A stretch of DNA of 64,000 bases from Pseudomonadota bacterium (GTDB lineage: Bacteria; Pseudomonadota; Gammaproteobacteria; Burkholderiales; JABEVD01): contig JAJZRS010000004.1 of assembly GCA_021802545.1 (NCBI GenBank), positions 62,001-126,000 of the forward strand, read 5' to 3'. The number at the start of each line of letters is the position of its first letter. Position 1 is the first letter of the stretch. Below the pieces are notes generated by a model. The model was not told the origin of the DNA, did no database searches, and saw nothing but the letters and a program-made list of their open reading frames with translations. This document shows, piece by piece, positions 41,472 to 51,202 of this stretch. The position numbers and the translations under genes were made by a program.

Positions 41472-41771
41472 ATGCAGCTCGATGCACAGAAAGACCTGAG
41501 TTATTACATGGTCAGGTGGCTGACCTTCGGCGCAATCGCCGGCATTTTCTCGCCTATCGTATCCCACAGCGCCTTGACGGCGGGCTTCGTTTGGGGAGAA
41601 AAAGCGCAGCATCTCGTCTGGGGGCTCCTGTTCGGGGCAGCCTGCGGCTACGCCTTTACCTGGCTTCAGAACAGATTCAACATGAAGCGCGACAGGAAGC
41701 GCACCTGGGGAATCATCGCCGTGATGTGGACGGGCTTCAATATCGCTTTCGCGGGAATGGCATTCATGTAA
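41472..41771 (+). CDS. Small membrane protein downstream of hairpin
   Basis: 99 aa, not recognised. AGGAG (41461-41465) is well placed before the ATG. Three membrane segments are likely (about residues 13-32, 45-62 and 78-98), with a basic cytoplasmic loop (NRFNMKRDRKRTW). It is probably cotranscribed, at least in part, with the 93-aa gene upstream. Function unknown; pairing and size suggest a two-component membrane complex, but this is speculation. Confidence 0.8.
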   Translation: MQLDAQKDLSYYMVRWLTFGAIAGIFSPIVSHSALTAGFVWGEKAQHLVWGLLFGAACGYAFTWLQNRFNMKRDRKRTWGIIAVMWTGFNIAFAGMAFM

Positions 41772-41826
41772 TTCCTTGCCGGGCGGAAACGGGCTAGAAT
41801 GCCTTGTCCAAACCACCTTACCGGCA

Positions 41827-43044
41827 ATGCGCTTCTTTACGGCCATCCTGGCATGCTTTCTGATCTCTCCTTCCCTTTCGTGGGGAAGGGAAGACATTGC
41901 TTTCGTCCTGCAAGGGGCGGGAGGCAAAAGTCTCGTACGCATCATCACCGCGAAACAGGCGTGCCCTTCCGTGCGCTTCGACGGCAGAAAAACGGCTGTG
42001 CGCGTGCGCGCAGCCCCTTCCGCAAATTCCCCGACCCTGGTTTGCGAAGCATCCGTGCCCAATGGCGTCAAAAAGATCTCCGCCGGAAAAATCCGCCTGC
42101 CCGTTCCCGCTGACGAATTCAGGCGCATCGTTCTGATCGGGGATACGGGATGCAGGCAAAAGGGCAATGCCTTCCAGGATTGCGAAAGAAATTGGCCATT
42201 CGAACGCATCAGCCGCGCGGCGGCTGCCTTCAAACCCGATCTAGTGATCCATGTCGGGGATTACCTTTATCGCGAGGCGCCCTGTCCGAAATGCGCGCAT
42301 GACATTCACGGCTACGGCTTCGATTCATGGGATGCGGACTTCTTCTCCCCTGCAAAAACGCTTCTCGAGGCAGCCCCCTGGGTTGTTGCAAGAGGCAATC
42401 ACGAATCGTGCAAGCGGGCGGGTAAAGGATGGTTCCGTTTTCTCGATCCTGAATCTTTTTCCGGATCCTGCAGGGATTACAGCACGCCCTATTCCGTTCC
42501 GATCTCGAAGAGCATGCAGCTGATCGTATTCGATTCGTCCAGTCCCGATTTCGCCGAGAAACATTATCCCGCCGAATTCGAAACGGTCGACAGGCTCGCC
42601 GCTCAAACGTCTCATAGCTTCTTCATCAGTCACCATCCCCTGCTCGGTTTTTCAGAGTGGCATGCGAAGCTTTTCCCGGGGAACGCGATTCTGCAGAACG
42701 CCCTCCATCAAGCCAGCGCCGGCCGCCTCTTCCCGCCAGGAATCGACGCGGCCTTCCATGGGCATGCGCACCTGTTCGAAGCGCTGAATTTCGAAAACGG
42801 TGATCCAGCCACCTTCGTCTCTGGCAATTCCGGAACGTCGCTGGACGAAGCATTGCCTGAAAAGCTGCCGGATGGCGCCGCCCCGTACCCTGGGTCGACC
42901 GTCGGCAATTACTTTTCTTACGACAAATTCGGCTTCATGACGCTGGAAAAGAAAAAGAAGGGCTGGCTCGTCACGGAACGGAATGAGGAAGGAAAACCCA
43001 TCTGGCGCTGCCTGCTTTCCGGCAAACAATGTTTGAGACCATGA
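41827..43044 (+). CDS. Secreted metallophosphoesterase (calcineurin-like)
   Basis: 405 aa from the ATG that gives a signal peptide (MRFFTAILACFLISPSLSWG); an extension of 17 codons upstream is discarded. The metallophosphatase motifs appear in order: LIGDTG near residue 109, HVGDYLY, ARGNHE, SHHP and FHGHAH. It is therefore a two-metal phosphatase, probably periplasmic. Cys residues between motifs (CPKC, CKRAGKG, SGSCRDY) may form disulfides. The last bases overlap the methyltransferase gene by ATGA. The substrate is unknown. Confidence 0.88.
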   Translation: MRFFTAILACFLISPSLSWGREDIAFVLQGAGGKSLVRIITAKQACPSVRFDGRKTAVRVRAAPSANSPTLVCEASVPNGVKKISAGKIRLPVPADEFRRIVLIGDTGCRQKGNAFQDCERNWPFERISRAAAAFKPDLVIHVGDYLYREAPCPKCAHDIHGYGFDSWDADFFSPAKTLLEAAPWVVARGNHESCKRAGKGWFRFLDPESFSGSCRDYSTPYSVPISKSMQLIVFDSSSPDFAEKHYPAEFETVDRLAAQTSHSFFISHHPLLGFSEWHAKLFPGNAILQNALHQASAGRLFPPGIDAAFHGHAHLFEALNFENGDPATFVSGNSGTSLDEALPEKLPDGAAPYPGSTVGNYFSYDKFGFMTLEKKKKGWLVTERNEEGKPIWRCLLSGKQCLRP

Positions 43045-43664
43045 AAAAAGAAGAGCTCGAAGACATCGCCTCGAAAACGCTCGCGCAATACGCTTCGCGC
43101 GCGCAACCCTTTTTCGAAGGCACGAAGGATCACGATGTCAGCCAGAACATCGATGCATTGCTGAGACACATCGGCGGCGATGCTCCCTTCTCGATTCTCG
43201 ATTTCGGCTGCGGCCCAGGGCGGGACCTCAAGGCCTTGTCCAGCATGGGGCATCATGCAGTGGGGCTGGAAGGATGCGGTGAATTCGTCAAAATGGCCCG
43301 AGAATATAGCGGATGCGAAGTATGGCACCAGAATTTCCTTGAGCTCGACCTGCCAGAATCCCGCTTCGACGGCATTTTCGCCAATGCCTCCCTGTTCCAC
43401 GTCCCTTGTGATGCGCTCCCGCGCGTACTGCTCGAGCTCCGCGCGACACTCAGGCAAGAAGGCGTGCTCTTCAGCTCCAACCCTCGAGGATCGAACGAGG
43501 AAGAATGGCGAGGCGGCCGCTTTGGCGCCTATCACGATTTCGAGTCCTGGCGCGCCTACATGAGTGAAGCCGGTTTTTGCGAGCTCGACCATTATTACCG
43601 CCCACCAGGTCTGCCTCGCGAAGAGCAACCCTGGCTCGCCAGCGTGTGGCGCAAGATGGGTTAG
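43041..43664 (+). CDS. Class I SAM-dependent methyltransferase
   Basis: 207 aa from the ATG overlapping the preceding stop; an in-frame ATG at 43029 would add 4 residues. Motif I is [15 protein letters not shown] near residue 50, with later motifs [13 protein letters not shown] and [14 protein letters not shown]. It belongs to the broad Methyltransf_11/25 group. No substrate can be assigned. It is coupled to the metallophosphatase and lies 25 bases before hisC. Confidence 0.87.
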   Translation: MKKEELEDIASKTLAQYASRAQPFFEGTKDHDVSQNIDALLRHIGGDAPFSILDFGCGPGRDLKALSSMGHHAVGLEGCGEFVKMAREYSGCEVWHQNFLELDLPESRFDGIFANASLFHVPCDALPRVLLELRATLRQEGVLFSSNPRGSNEEEWRGGRFGAYHDFESWRAYMSEAGFCELDHYYRPPGLPREEQPWLASVWRKMG

Positions 43665-43689
43665 AATAGTCTTTTTGCGCGAATCGAAC

Positions 43690-44748
43690 ATGAGCCGATA
43701 CTGGAGCAAGGTTGTCAGTTGCCTTACCCCCTATGTCCCGGGCGAGCAGCCCAAGATGGACAACCTCATCAAGCTGAACACCAACGAGAATCCCTATCCC
43801 CCTTCGCCGAAGGCGATCGAAGCGGTCAGGCGGGAAGCGGATGCCTCCTTGAGACTCTACCCTGATCCCAACGCGGACAGGCTGAAGAGTGCCATCGCCG
43901 ATTTCCACGGCGTCCAATCGAATGCCGTTTTCGTCGGAAACGGGTCCGACGAAGTGCTCGCGCACGTATTCAATGCGCTCCTCAAGCACGACAAACCCAT
44001 CCTGTTCCCCGACGTGACCTACAGCTTCTACCCGGTCTATGCGAAGCTCTACGGCATCGAATTCGAAACCGTGCCGCTTGACGACAATTTCTCAATCGAC
44101 ATCAAGGATTATTTCAGACCGAACGGCGGCATCATCTTCCCCAATCCCAATGCCCCGACAGGCTGCCTGCTGCCTCTGCATGAAATCGAAGCCCTCGCCG
44201 AAAAAAATCGCGAATCCGTGCTCGTCGTGGACGAGGCCTACATCGATTTCGGCGGAGAGACGGCCATTTTGTTGACACAACGATACCCGAACCTGCTCGT
44301 GATCCAGACGCTTTCGAAATCGCGCTCGCTCGCAGGGCTCAGGGTCGGATTTGCCGTCGGCCATCCCGATTTGATCGAAGCGCTCGATCGCATCAAGAAC
44401 AGCTTCAATTCCTACCCGCTCGGGCGCCCTGCGATTTCCGGCGCAGTTGCCGCATTCGAAGACAAGGATTATTTCGAAGCGACCCGCAAGAAGGTCATGG
44501 CAAGCCGCAAGAAACTCATGGAAGGTCTGGATGCACTCGGCTTTTCCGTGCTGCCTTCCGCAGCCAACTTCGTTTTCGCCAGGCATCCGGAATGGGATGC
44601 CGCGACGCTTGCCGCAAAACTGAGGGAGGAGCGCATCATCGTCAGGCACTTCAAGCAGCATAGGGTCGACCAGTTCCTGCGCATTACTGTCGGCACCGAA
44701 GAAGAATGCGGCAAGCTGCTCGACTGCCTGAAAACTCTTTGTCAGTGA
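43690..44748 (+). CDS. hisC: Histidinol-phosphate aminotransferase HisC
   Basis: 352 aa from the ATG at 43690 ([20 protein letters not shown]). The PLP-binding Lys is in [15 protein letters not shown], and the substrate region NPNAPTG and the VDEAYIDF motif are typical. It converts imidazole-acetol phosphate to histidinol phosphate in histidine synthesis. It stands apart from other his genes here. A longer frame upstream overlaps the methyltransferase and is rejected. Confidence 0.95.
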   Translation: MSRYWSKVVSCLTPYVPGEQPKMDNLIKLNTNENPYPPSPKAIEAVRREADASLRLYPDPNADRLKSAIADFHGVQSNAVFVGNGSDEVLAHVFNALLKHDKPILFPDVTYSFYPVYAKLYGIEFETVPLDDNFSIDIKDYFRPNGGIIFPNPNAPTGCLLPLHEIEALAEKNRESVLVVDEAYIDFGGETAILLTQRYPNLLVIQTLSKSRSLAGLRVGFAVGHPDLIEALDRIKNSFNSYPLGRPAISGAVAAFEDKDYFEATRKKVMASRKKLMEGLDALGFSVLPSAANFVFARHPEWDAATLAAKLREERIIVRHFKQHRVDQFLRITVGTEEECGKLLDCLKTLCQ

Positions 44749-44792
44749 AGATGGCATATAATGCAAACTCGATGGCCTAGAACGCCCAATCA

Positions 44793-47700
44793 ATGAGCCA
44801 ATTCAACCTGTCGGAATGGGCACTCAAGCGCAGGGCGCTGGTGCTCTACTTCCTCGCCGCCCTCCTGATCGCCGGCTTTTACGCCTATACCCGCCTCCCG
44901 CAAAAGGAAGACCCTGATTTCACCTTCAAGGTCATGACCGTCAAGGTCGCATGGCCGGGGGCGACAGCGCAGGAAATAGCCCAGCAGATCACGGACAAGA
45001 TCGAGCGCAAGCTGCAGGAGACTCCCTGGCTGGACAGCGTGGACAGTTATTCCAGGCCCGGGGAAGCCGTGATCTTCGTCGCGCTCAAGGATTCGATGCC
45101 ACCCGCCGAGCTGGACCTTGCCTGGCGAAAAGTGCGCAAGGAGCTCGAAGATGTTCGCCCGCTTCTTCCGAAAAACATGAAGGGGCCCTTCATCGACGAC
45201 CAGTTCGGCATAACCTACGGCCTCATCTATGCCTACACATCGAAGACCCTGGACAATGCGGCCCTCGCCAAGCAGGCAGCCCTGGCGAGACAGGAACTGC
45301 TCGGCATCCCCCATATCGGCAGAATCAGCCTGATCGGCGTGCAGGCAGAGAAGATCTACATCGATTTCTCCAACGAGAAGCTGGCGGAAATCGGCATCAA
45401 TCCTCTTGCACTCGCAGAGCTCCTGCGGGACAGAAACGCGATGGAGCCCGCCGGAAGAATCGTAACAGATTTCAACACGGTAAGACTGAGAGTGAGCGGC
45501 GACTTCGATTCTCTGAAGTCGATACAGGACATCGAAATCCACGCCAAAAACAAGACCTACAGGCTGGGCGACATCAGCCGCATCTACCGGGGTTATGCCG
45601 ATCCGCCGACATTCAAGATGCGCTTTGACGGCCAGGATGCTGTCGGCCTGGCGGTTTCGATGACGAAGGACGCAGACATCATCGAGACAGGACACGAAGT
45701 CGAAAAAGCGCTGGCCGGGAATCTGTCCCCGGGGGTCGAAATCCATCGCGTCGCGGACCAGCCTCAAGTCGTCCAGAAATCGGTAGGGCAATTCATGCGA
45801 TCCCTGCTCGAAGCGCTTGCCATCGTGCTCGCAGTCGGATTCGTCAGCCTGAAGGCGAGAGCTGGCCTCGTGGTCGCCCTGTCCATCCCCATCGTGCTGG
45901 CCGCAACCTTTCTGCTCATGGCCCTTTTCGGCATCGACCTGCAGCGCGTCTCGCTCGGCGCGCTGATCATCGCACTCGGTCTTCTTGTCGACGATGCGAT
46001 GATCGCCGTGGAAATGATGAAGGTGAAGATCGAGGAAGGCTGGGGAAAGGCGAGGGCGGCCACGTTCGCCTACAAGAGCACGGCCTTCCCCATGCTGACA
46101 GGGACCCTGGTGACGGCGGCGGCTTTCCTCCCGGTCGGGCTCGCCAAATCCTCCGCCGGCGAATATACCTTTTCGCTGTGCATCGTCGTCACCATCGCCC
46201 TGCTCGCCTCCTGGCTGGTCGCCGTGATTTTCACGCCTTATCTCGGCACGCTGCTGCTGGAAGAAAGCCGCATCCACAAGCCTCAGGAAGACTTCTACAA
46301 GAAAGGCTTCTATGCCGCCTTCAGGCATTTCGTCGAACTTTGTCTGAAGCGCCGCCGGATCGTCGTGTTGATGACCTTGGCCGCCTTCCTGCTGTCGACG
46401 GCGGGGTTTTCGAAGGTCGAACAGGAATTCTTCCCGCCGTCCGAACGACCCGAGCTTCTCGTCGACATCTGGCTTCCGGAAGGCATGACCTTCACCGCGA
46501 CCGAAAGGGTCGTCAAGGGCGTGGAAAGCAGACTGAACGATGAAAAGGGCGTGGCCCATTTCGCGAGCTACGTGGGGGGCAATACGCCGCGCTTCTACCT
46601 CCCGCTGGACCTTGGGCTGCCTTCGCCGAATTATGCGCAGATCGTCGTCGCGACGAAAAGCGTGGCGATGCGGGAAAAGGTGCTGCAAACACTGCGCAAG
46701 GAGCTCGACTCGGACTATCCTCAATACGGCATCAGGATCTCCAGGCTCGAAAATGGCCCACCGGTCGGCTTTCCGCTCCAGTACAGGGTGATCGGCGAGA
46801 ACATCTACAAGCTGAGGCAAATCGCAGGCAATATCGCAACCCTGCTCAAGGAAAGCGGCCGAACCAAGAACGTGAGCTATGACTCGGGAGAAGACGTCAA
46901 AACCTACGATATCCAGGTCGACCAGGCGCGGGCCAGGCAATTCGGCATTTCGTCCAGCGATCTTTCGAACCAGCTGCGCATCCTCTCGAGCGGCATCACG
47001 GTGAGCAGCTATCGCGAAGGGGCAAAGACCATGGCCATCGTCATGCGCGCCGACAAAGGCGAACGGAGCGACATCGATTTCCCGAACAGAATGAAGATCT
47101 ATGCCGGATCGGAGAAATACGTCCCGCTCTCGGAAATCGCAACCGTCAACGACGATGTGGAAGAGGGCATCATCTGGCATCGGAACGGCCTGCCCGTCGT
47201 GACCGTGAGAGGGGATGTCCCGGATGGAATCGATGCGCAAGCCGTCAACGCAGCTATCTCCGGCAAGATTGCGAAAATCAAGCTGCCTCCCGGATACAGG
47301 ATCGAGGTCGGCGGGGTCGCCGAAGACGACGGCAAGGCTACCGAATCGGTTGTCGCCGTCCTGCCCGTCACGATCGCCCTCATCGTCACGCTGCTCATGC
47401 TCCAGCTCAGGAAATTCCAGCTGGTCGTCATCGTCCTGCTGACGGCTCCTCTTGGCATCATCGGCGTCACGTCGGCCCTGCTGCTTTTCCACGTTCCGTT
47501 CGGATTCGTTTCGATGCTCGGCATGATCTCGCTCGCCGGCATGATCATGCGGAATTCGGTGATCCTCGTCGACCAGATCGAGCAGGATCTGGAAGAAGGG
47601 CTCGCCCCATGGGATGCTGTCGTCGAATCGACAGTGAGGCGGGCAAGGCCCATCCTCCTGACCGCATCCGCTGCCATGCTGGCGATGATCCCGCTCGCGC

Positions 47701-47822
47701 AGAACGGATTCTGGAGCCCCATGGCGGTCGTCATCATGGCAGGCCTGCTGATCGCGACCCTGCTCACCCTGATCTTCCTTCCAGCCCTTTACTGCTGCTG
47801 GTTCAGGGTGAAGCGCCCATGA
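44793..47822 (+). CDS. RND-family efflux permease
   Basis: 1009 aa, the length and layout of AcrB-type inner-membrane pumps. The proton-relay Asp pair is in LGLLVDDAMIAVEMMKVKIE, and the C-terminal helices (GMISLAGMIMRNSVILVDQI) are typical. No membrane fusion protein or outer-membrane channel gene is adjacent, so partners must be encoded elsewhere. A perfect TATAAT (44757-44762) lies upstream but has no good -35 partner. The stop overlaps the next small gene by 4 bases. Confidence 0.93.
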   Translation: MSQFNLSEWALKRRALVLYFLAALLIAGFYAYTRLPQKEDPDFTFKVMTVKVAWPGATAQEIAQQITDKIERKLQETPWLDSVDSYSRPGEAVIFVALKDSMPPAELDLAWRKVRKELEDVRPLLPKNMKGPFIDDQFGITYGLIYAYTSKTLDNAALAKQAALARQELLGIPHIGRISLIGVQAEKIYIDFSNEKLAEIGINPLALAELLRDRNAMEPAGRIVTDFNTVRLRVSGDFDSLKSIQDIEIHAKNKTYRLGDISRIYRGYADPPTFKMRFDGQDAVGLAVSMTKDADIIETGHEVEKALAGNLSPGVEIHRVADQPQVVQKSVGQFMRSLLEALAIVLAVGFVSLKARAGLVVALSIPIVLAATFLLMALFGIDLQRVSLGALIIALGLLVDDAMIAVEMMKVKIEEGWGKARAATFAYKSTAFPMLTGTLVTAAAFLPVGLAKSSAGEYTFSLCIVVTIALLASWLVAVIFTPYLGTLLLEESRIHKPQEDFYKKGFYAAFRHFVELCLKRRRIVVLMTLAAFLLSTAGFSKVEQEFFPPSERPELLVDIWLPEGMTFTATERVVKGVESRLNDEKGVAHFASYVGGNTPRFYLPLDLGLPSPNYAQIVVATKSVAMREKVLQTLRKELDSDYPQYGIRISRLENGPPVGFPLQYRVIGENIYKLRQIAGNIATLLKESGRTKNVSYDSGEDVKTYDIQVDQARARQFGISSSDLSNQLRILSSGITVSSYREGAKTMAIVMRADKGERSDIDFPNRMKIYAGSEKYVPLSEIATVNDDVEEGIIWHRNGLPVVTVRGDVPDGIDAQAVNAAISGKIAKIKLPPGYRIEVGGVAEDDGKATESVVAVLPVTIALIVTLLMLQLRKFQLVVIVLLTAPLGIIGVTSALLLFHVPFGFVSMLGMISLAGMIMRNSVILVDQIEQDLEEGLAPWDAVVESTVRRARPILLTASAAMLAMIPLAQNGFWSPMAVVIMAGLLIATLLTLIFLPALYCCWFRVKRP

Positions 47823-48028
47823 TCAGAAAAACTGCGAAGGTCGCATTTCTTCTGCTACTCATCATCTTCGGCACGGTCTTCACGGTGGCTGACCATCTTT
47901 TCATCGGCGTCATCATTTTCATCGCGATGATCGTGATGGTCGCAACCGGCCCCAAGCCAGGGCAATCCAACGGACTCTCCGACCTGGAGCGCGCGAAATC
48001 CTCCAGTCAGGACGGACTATCTTCCTGA
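47819..48028 (+). CDS. Small membrane protein coupled to RND permease
   Basis: 69 aa starting at the ATG that overlaps the permease stop (ATGA). One long or two short membrane segments lie at about residues 8-44, followed by a polar tail ([20 protein letters not shown]). Its 3' end overlaps the end of htpG by 12 bases on the other strand. It could be an accessory subunit comparable in idea to AcrZ. There is no sequence similarity I can claim. Confidence 0.7.
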   Translation: MIRKTAKVAFLLLLIIFGTVFTVADHLFIGVIIFIAMIVMVATGPKPGQSNGLSDLERAKSSSQDGLSS

Positions 48029-49873
48029 AAGCGCAAGCATCAGTCCGTTCAGCCGCTTGACGAAGCCTGCCGGATCGTCCAGCTGCCCGCCCTCTGAAAG
48101 CATCGCCTGATCGAACAAAATAGCGCTCCAGTCCGAGAACCGCTCCTCCTCGTATTTGAGTCGCTGAACGAGAGGGTGGTGAGGGTTGATTTCGAGGATG
48201 GGCTTGCTTGCCGGCACATTCTGTCCCGCGGATTTCAGCAGCCGCTCGAGATTCATGCCCATGTCGTGCTGGTCTGAAACGAGGCAGGCAGGGGATTCGG
48301 TCAACCGATGCGTCACGCGCACTTCCTTGACCTTGTCTTCGAGCTCGCGCTTGATTCTCTCGACGAGATCCTTGTATTCGCCGCTCTCCTTCTCCTGCTC
48401 CTTCTTCTCTTCCTCGTCTTCCAGACTGCCCAGATCGAGACCGCCCTTGGCCACGGACTGGAGCTGCTTGCCCTCGAATTCGTGCAGATTGGATACCAGC
48501 CATTCGTCAACGCGATCGGAAAGCAGCAGCACTTCGATGCCCTTTTTCCTGAAAATTTCGAGATGGGGGCTGTTCTTCGCGGAAGCGAACGTCTCGGCGG
48601 TCACGAAATAGATCTTTTCCTGACCTTCCTTCATTCTCGATACGTAATCGGCAAGCGACACGGACTCTTCATCCGTGTCGAGGCGGGTCGAAGCGAACCT
48701 CAGGAGCTTCGCGATTTTTTCCCTGTTGGCAAAATCCTCGCCCACGCCCTCCTTCATCACCCTGCCGAATTCCTTCCAGAATTTGGCGTATTTCTCGGCA
48801 TCGAGATCCTCGATCATGGCCAATACCTTCTTCACGCAGCCCGACCTGATCGCCTCGATGGTCTTCGATTCCTGCAATATTTCCCGAGAAACATTGAGCG
48901 GCAAATCGTTCGAGTCGACGACCCCCTTCACGAACCTCAGGTATTGCGGCATCAACTGCTCAGCATCGTCCATGATGAAAACGCGCCGCACGTAGAGCTT
49001 GATGCCATGCCTGGATTCGCGATCGAAAAGATCGAAAGGCGCGCGCGACGGGATGTACAGCAATTGCGTGTATTCCTGATTCCCTTCCACCTTGGCATGA
49101 ACGTGGGCGAGCGGCGCTTCATGATCGTGCGCCACATGCTTGTAGAATTCGTCGTACTGCTCCTGGGAGATTTCCGACTTGGATCTCGCCCAAAGGGCAG
49201 AGGCCTGGTTCAGTGCCTCGTCGTTGCCTTCCTCGTCCATCATGACGATGGGCAACTGGATATGGTCAGAATATTTCCTGACGATGGACTTGATGCGCCA
49301 CGCATCCAGCATCCCTTCCTCGCCTTCCCTGAGATGCAGGGTGATTTCCGTTCCGCGGGAGGCCTTCTCGACATTCTCGATCGTGTATTCGCCTTCGCCA
49401 TTCGATTCCCAGATCACGCCGTGCTCGGAAGTGAGCCCGGCGCGCCGGGTGATGAGCGTCACCTTTTCGGCGACGATGAAAGCGGAATAGAAACCGACAC
49501 CGAACTGCCCGATGAGATTGGCATCCTTGGCCTGGTCTCCGGTCAGCCTGTCGAAAAACTCGCGCGTACCGGATTTGGCGATGGTGCCGATGTTGTCGAT
49601 CACCTCCTGCCTCGACATGCCTATCCCGTTGTCGCTGATGGTGATCGTCTTATTGTCCTTGTCGAAGGCAAGACGAATCTTGAGAACTGAATCTTCCTCG
49701 AAAAGCGCGCTGTCCGTGAGCGCCTCGAATCGCAGCTTGTCTGTCGCATCCGATGCGTTCGAAATCAGCTCCCTCAGGAATATTTCCTTGTTGCTGTAGA
49801 GGGAGTGGATCATGAGGTTGAGAAGCTGCCTGACCTCAGTCTGGAAGCCAAGCGTTTCCTTGCCCGTTTGCAT
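48017..49873 (-). CDS. htpG: Chaperone HtpG (Hsp90)
   Basis: 618 aa from the ATG at 49873, preceded by AAAGGAG. An upstream extension of 164 codons runs antisense into the Kef gene and is rejected. The GHKL ATP-binding motifs are [32 protein letters not shown] and [11 protein letters not shown]. Middle and C-terminal dimerisation domains are complete. It remodels client proteins under stress and is controlled here by a sigma-32 promoter. Confidence 0.97.
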   Translation of the reverse strand: MQTGKETLGFQTEVRQLLNLMIHSLYSNKEIFLRELISNASDATDKLRFEALTDSALFEEDSVLKIRLAFDKDNKTITISDNGIGMSRQEVIDNIGTIAKSGTREFFDRLTGDQAKDANLIGQFGVGFYSAFIVAEKVTLITRRAGLTSEHGVIWESNGEGEYTIENVEKASRGTEITLHLREGEEGMLDAWRIKSIVRKYSDHIQLPIVMMDEEGNDEALNQASALWARSKSEISQEQYDEFYKHVAHDHEAPLAHVHAKVEGNQEYTQLLYIPSRAPFDLFDRESRHGIKLYVRRVFIMDDAEQLMPQYLRFVKGVVDSNDLPLNVSREILQESKTIEAIRSGCVKKVLAMIEDLDAEKYAKFWKEFGRVMKEGVGEDFANREKIAKLLRFASTRLDTDEESVSLADYVSRMKEGQEKIYFVTAETFASAKNSPHLEIFRKKGIEVLLLSDRVDEWLVSNLHEFEGKQLQSVAKGGLDLGSLEDEEEKKEQEKESGEYKDLVERIKRELEDKVKEVRVTHRLTESPACLVSDQHDMGMNLERLLKSAGQNVPASKPILEINPHHPLVQRLKYEEERFSDWSAILFDQAMLSEGGQLDDPAGFVKRLNGLMLALSGR

Positions 49874-49906
49874 TCTTCTGACTCCTTTTGTTGAAACGTC
49901 GAAAAC

Positions 49907-49934
49907 AGATGGGGCCTCGAAGGAAAATTTCAAG
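49907..49934 (-). promoter_or_regulatory. Sigma-32 heat-shock promoter of htpG
   Basis: On the minus strand: CTTGAAA (49928-49934), 13 bases, CCCCATCT (49907-49914). Both boxes match the known RpoH consensus (CTTGAAA and CCCCATNT) with allowed spacing. The implied start of transcription is near 49900, about 27 bases before the htpG ATG. The promoter overlaps the region upstream of the divergent antiporter gene. Confidence 0.9.
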
Positions 49935-49987
49935 CATTTCTCCTTTGCGGCACATCGTCTAAAATCGTAGCTGTAAAGGAGATACCA

Positions 49988-51202
49988 TTGCAATTTGCCT
50001 TCCTGCCTCACTTTCCCTTCACCGGCAACGACTTCCTGCTCTTCGGCGCGATCCTGCTGGTCGGCATCCTTGGAGGGGAATTCGCCCAGAAAACCGGATT
50101 TTTGCCCAGGATCACGGGCTTCGTCGCGACAGGACTCCTGCTTGGACCCGGCGTACTCGGCATACTGAATGCCGACATGCTGATCGAGGCGAAGCTCTTC
50201 ACCGACATCGCGCTCGGCCTCATTCTTTTCCAGCTCGGCATGCAGCTCGACGTCAGAGCATTGCGGCATGACAAGGCGCTGATGCTTGCCAGCCTCGCCG
50301 AAAGCGCGCTCTCCTTTTTCCTGATTTTCTTCGCGCTCGGCCTGTTCCATGTCGGCAAGCTGCATGCGGCGCTGGCCGCAGCCATAGGCATTTCCTCATC
50401 CCCGGCGGTGGTGCTGCTCGTCGTGCGTGAATTCAAATCGGAAGGCCCGGTAACCAGGGGCGCGCTGAACCATGTCGCCCTGAACAATGTCATTTCCTTC
50501 TTCGCCTACACGATGCTGCTCCCCTTCCTGCATTACACGCAGCAGGCGAAATGGACGACCATCCTGCTGCAGCCCCTCTACCAGGTAGCCGCCTCGCTTC
50601 TGCTCGCATGGCTGCTTGCCCATGCGTCCATCTGGATCGCGCGCCTGCTGGGCCGCAACGAGAGCCTGCAGTTCGCCCTGCTCGTGGGCCTCATCATTTC
50701 CGCGATCGGCCTCTCCAAGATGTTCTATTGCTCGAACCTCCTCACCTTGCTAGCGCTCGGCATCATGGTGAGAAACATGGACGGGAAAAACGATCTCATG
50801 GAAATCGAGTTTGGCCACGGGGGACAAATATTTTTCGTGCTGCTTTTCGTCATCGCGGGGGCGAATCTCCACCTCAAGGAACTCTTCTCGGTCGGCTGGG
50901 CCGCCCTCGTTTTCGTCGGGATACGTTTTCTGGGCAAGACAGCCGGACTGCTCGCCACTACCCCGTTTTCTCCGCTTTCGTTTAAGCAGTCCGCGCACCT
51001 TTCGCTGACGCTGGTGCCCATGGCAGGACTTGCTATCGGCCTGACCGAGGCCACGGCGCACCTCTACCCTCAATTCGCACGCGAACTCTCAGCCATCATC
51101 CTGGGCTCTGTCGCCATTCTGGAATCGATCGGCCCTGTACTCACCGAATTCGCCCTGAAGCGGGCAGGAGAAGTCAGCAAAGAGCTGACGCTGGAACACT
51201 AA
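49988..51202 (+). CDS. Kef-type cation:proton antiporter (CPA2 family)
   Basis: 404 aa with about 12 membrane segments of the Na+/H+ exchanger fold. It starts at a TTG with AAAGGAG 7 bases upstream. It lacks the C-terminal TrkA-N regulatory domain of KefB/KefC, so it is a short, membrane-only member. The ion is not predictable from sequence alone. It converges on the HD-GYP gene with a 4-base overlap of stops. Confidence 0.88.
   Translation: MQFAFLPHFPFTGNDFLLFGAILLVGILGGEFAQKTGFLPRITGFVATGLLLGPGVLGILNADMLIEAKLFTDIALGLILFQLGMQLDVRALRHDKALMLASLAESALSFFLIFFALGLFHVGKLHAALAAAIGISSSPAVVLLVVREFKSEGPVTRGALNHVALNNVISFFAYTMLLPFLHYTQQAKWTTILLQPLYQVAASLLLAWLLAHASIWIARLLGRNESLQFALLVGLIISAIGLSKMFYCSNLLTLLALGIMVRNMDGKNDLMEIEFGHGGQIFFVLLFVIAGANLHLKELFSVGWAALVFVGIRFLGKTAGLLATTPFSPLSFKQSAHLSLTLVPMAGLAIGLTEATAHLYPQFARELSAIILGSVAILESIGPVLTEFALKRAGEVSKELTLEH

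Noticed and set aside
44790..47492. 900-codon open frame on the minus strand opposite the RND permease
   Set aside because: It is antisense to a well-recognised permease, is extremely rich in Asp/His/Arg as frame shadows of GC-rich genes are, and has no recognisable domain.
49874..50365. Upstream extension of htpG by 164 residues
   Set aside because: It runs antisense through the antiporter gene, and the conserved Hsp90 start with AAAGGAG lies at 49873.
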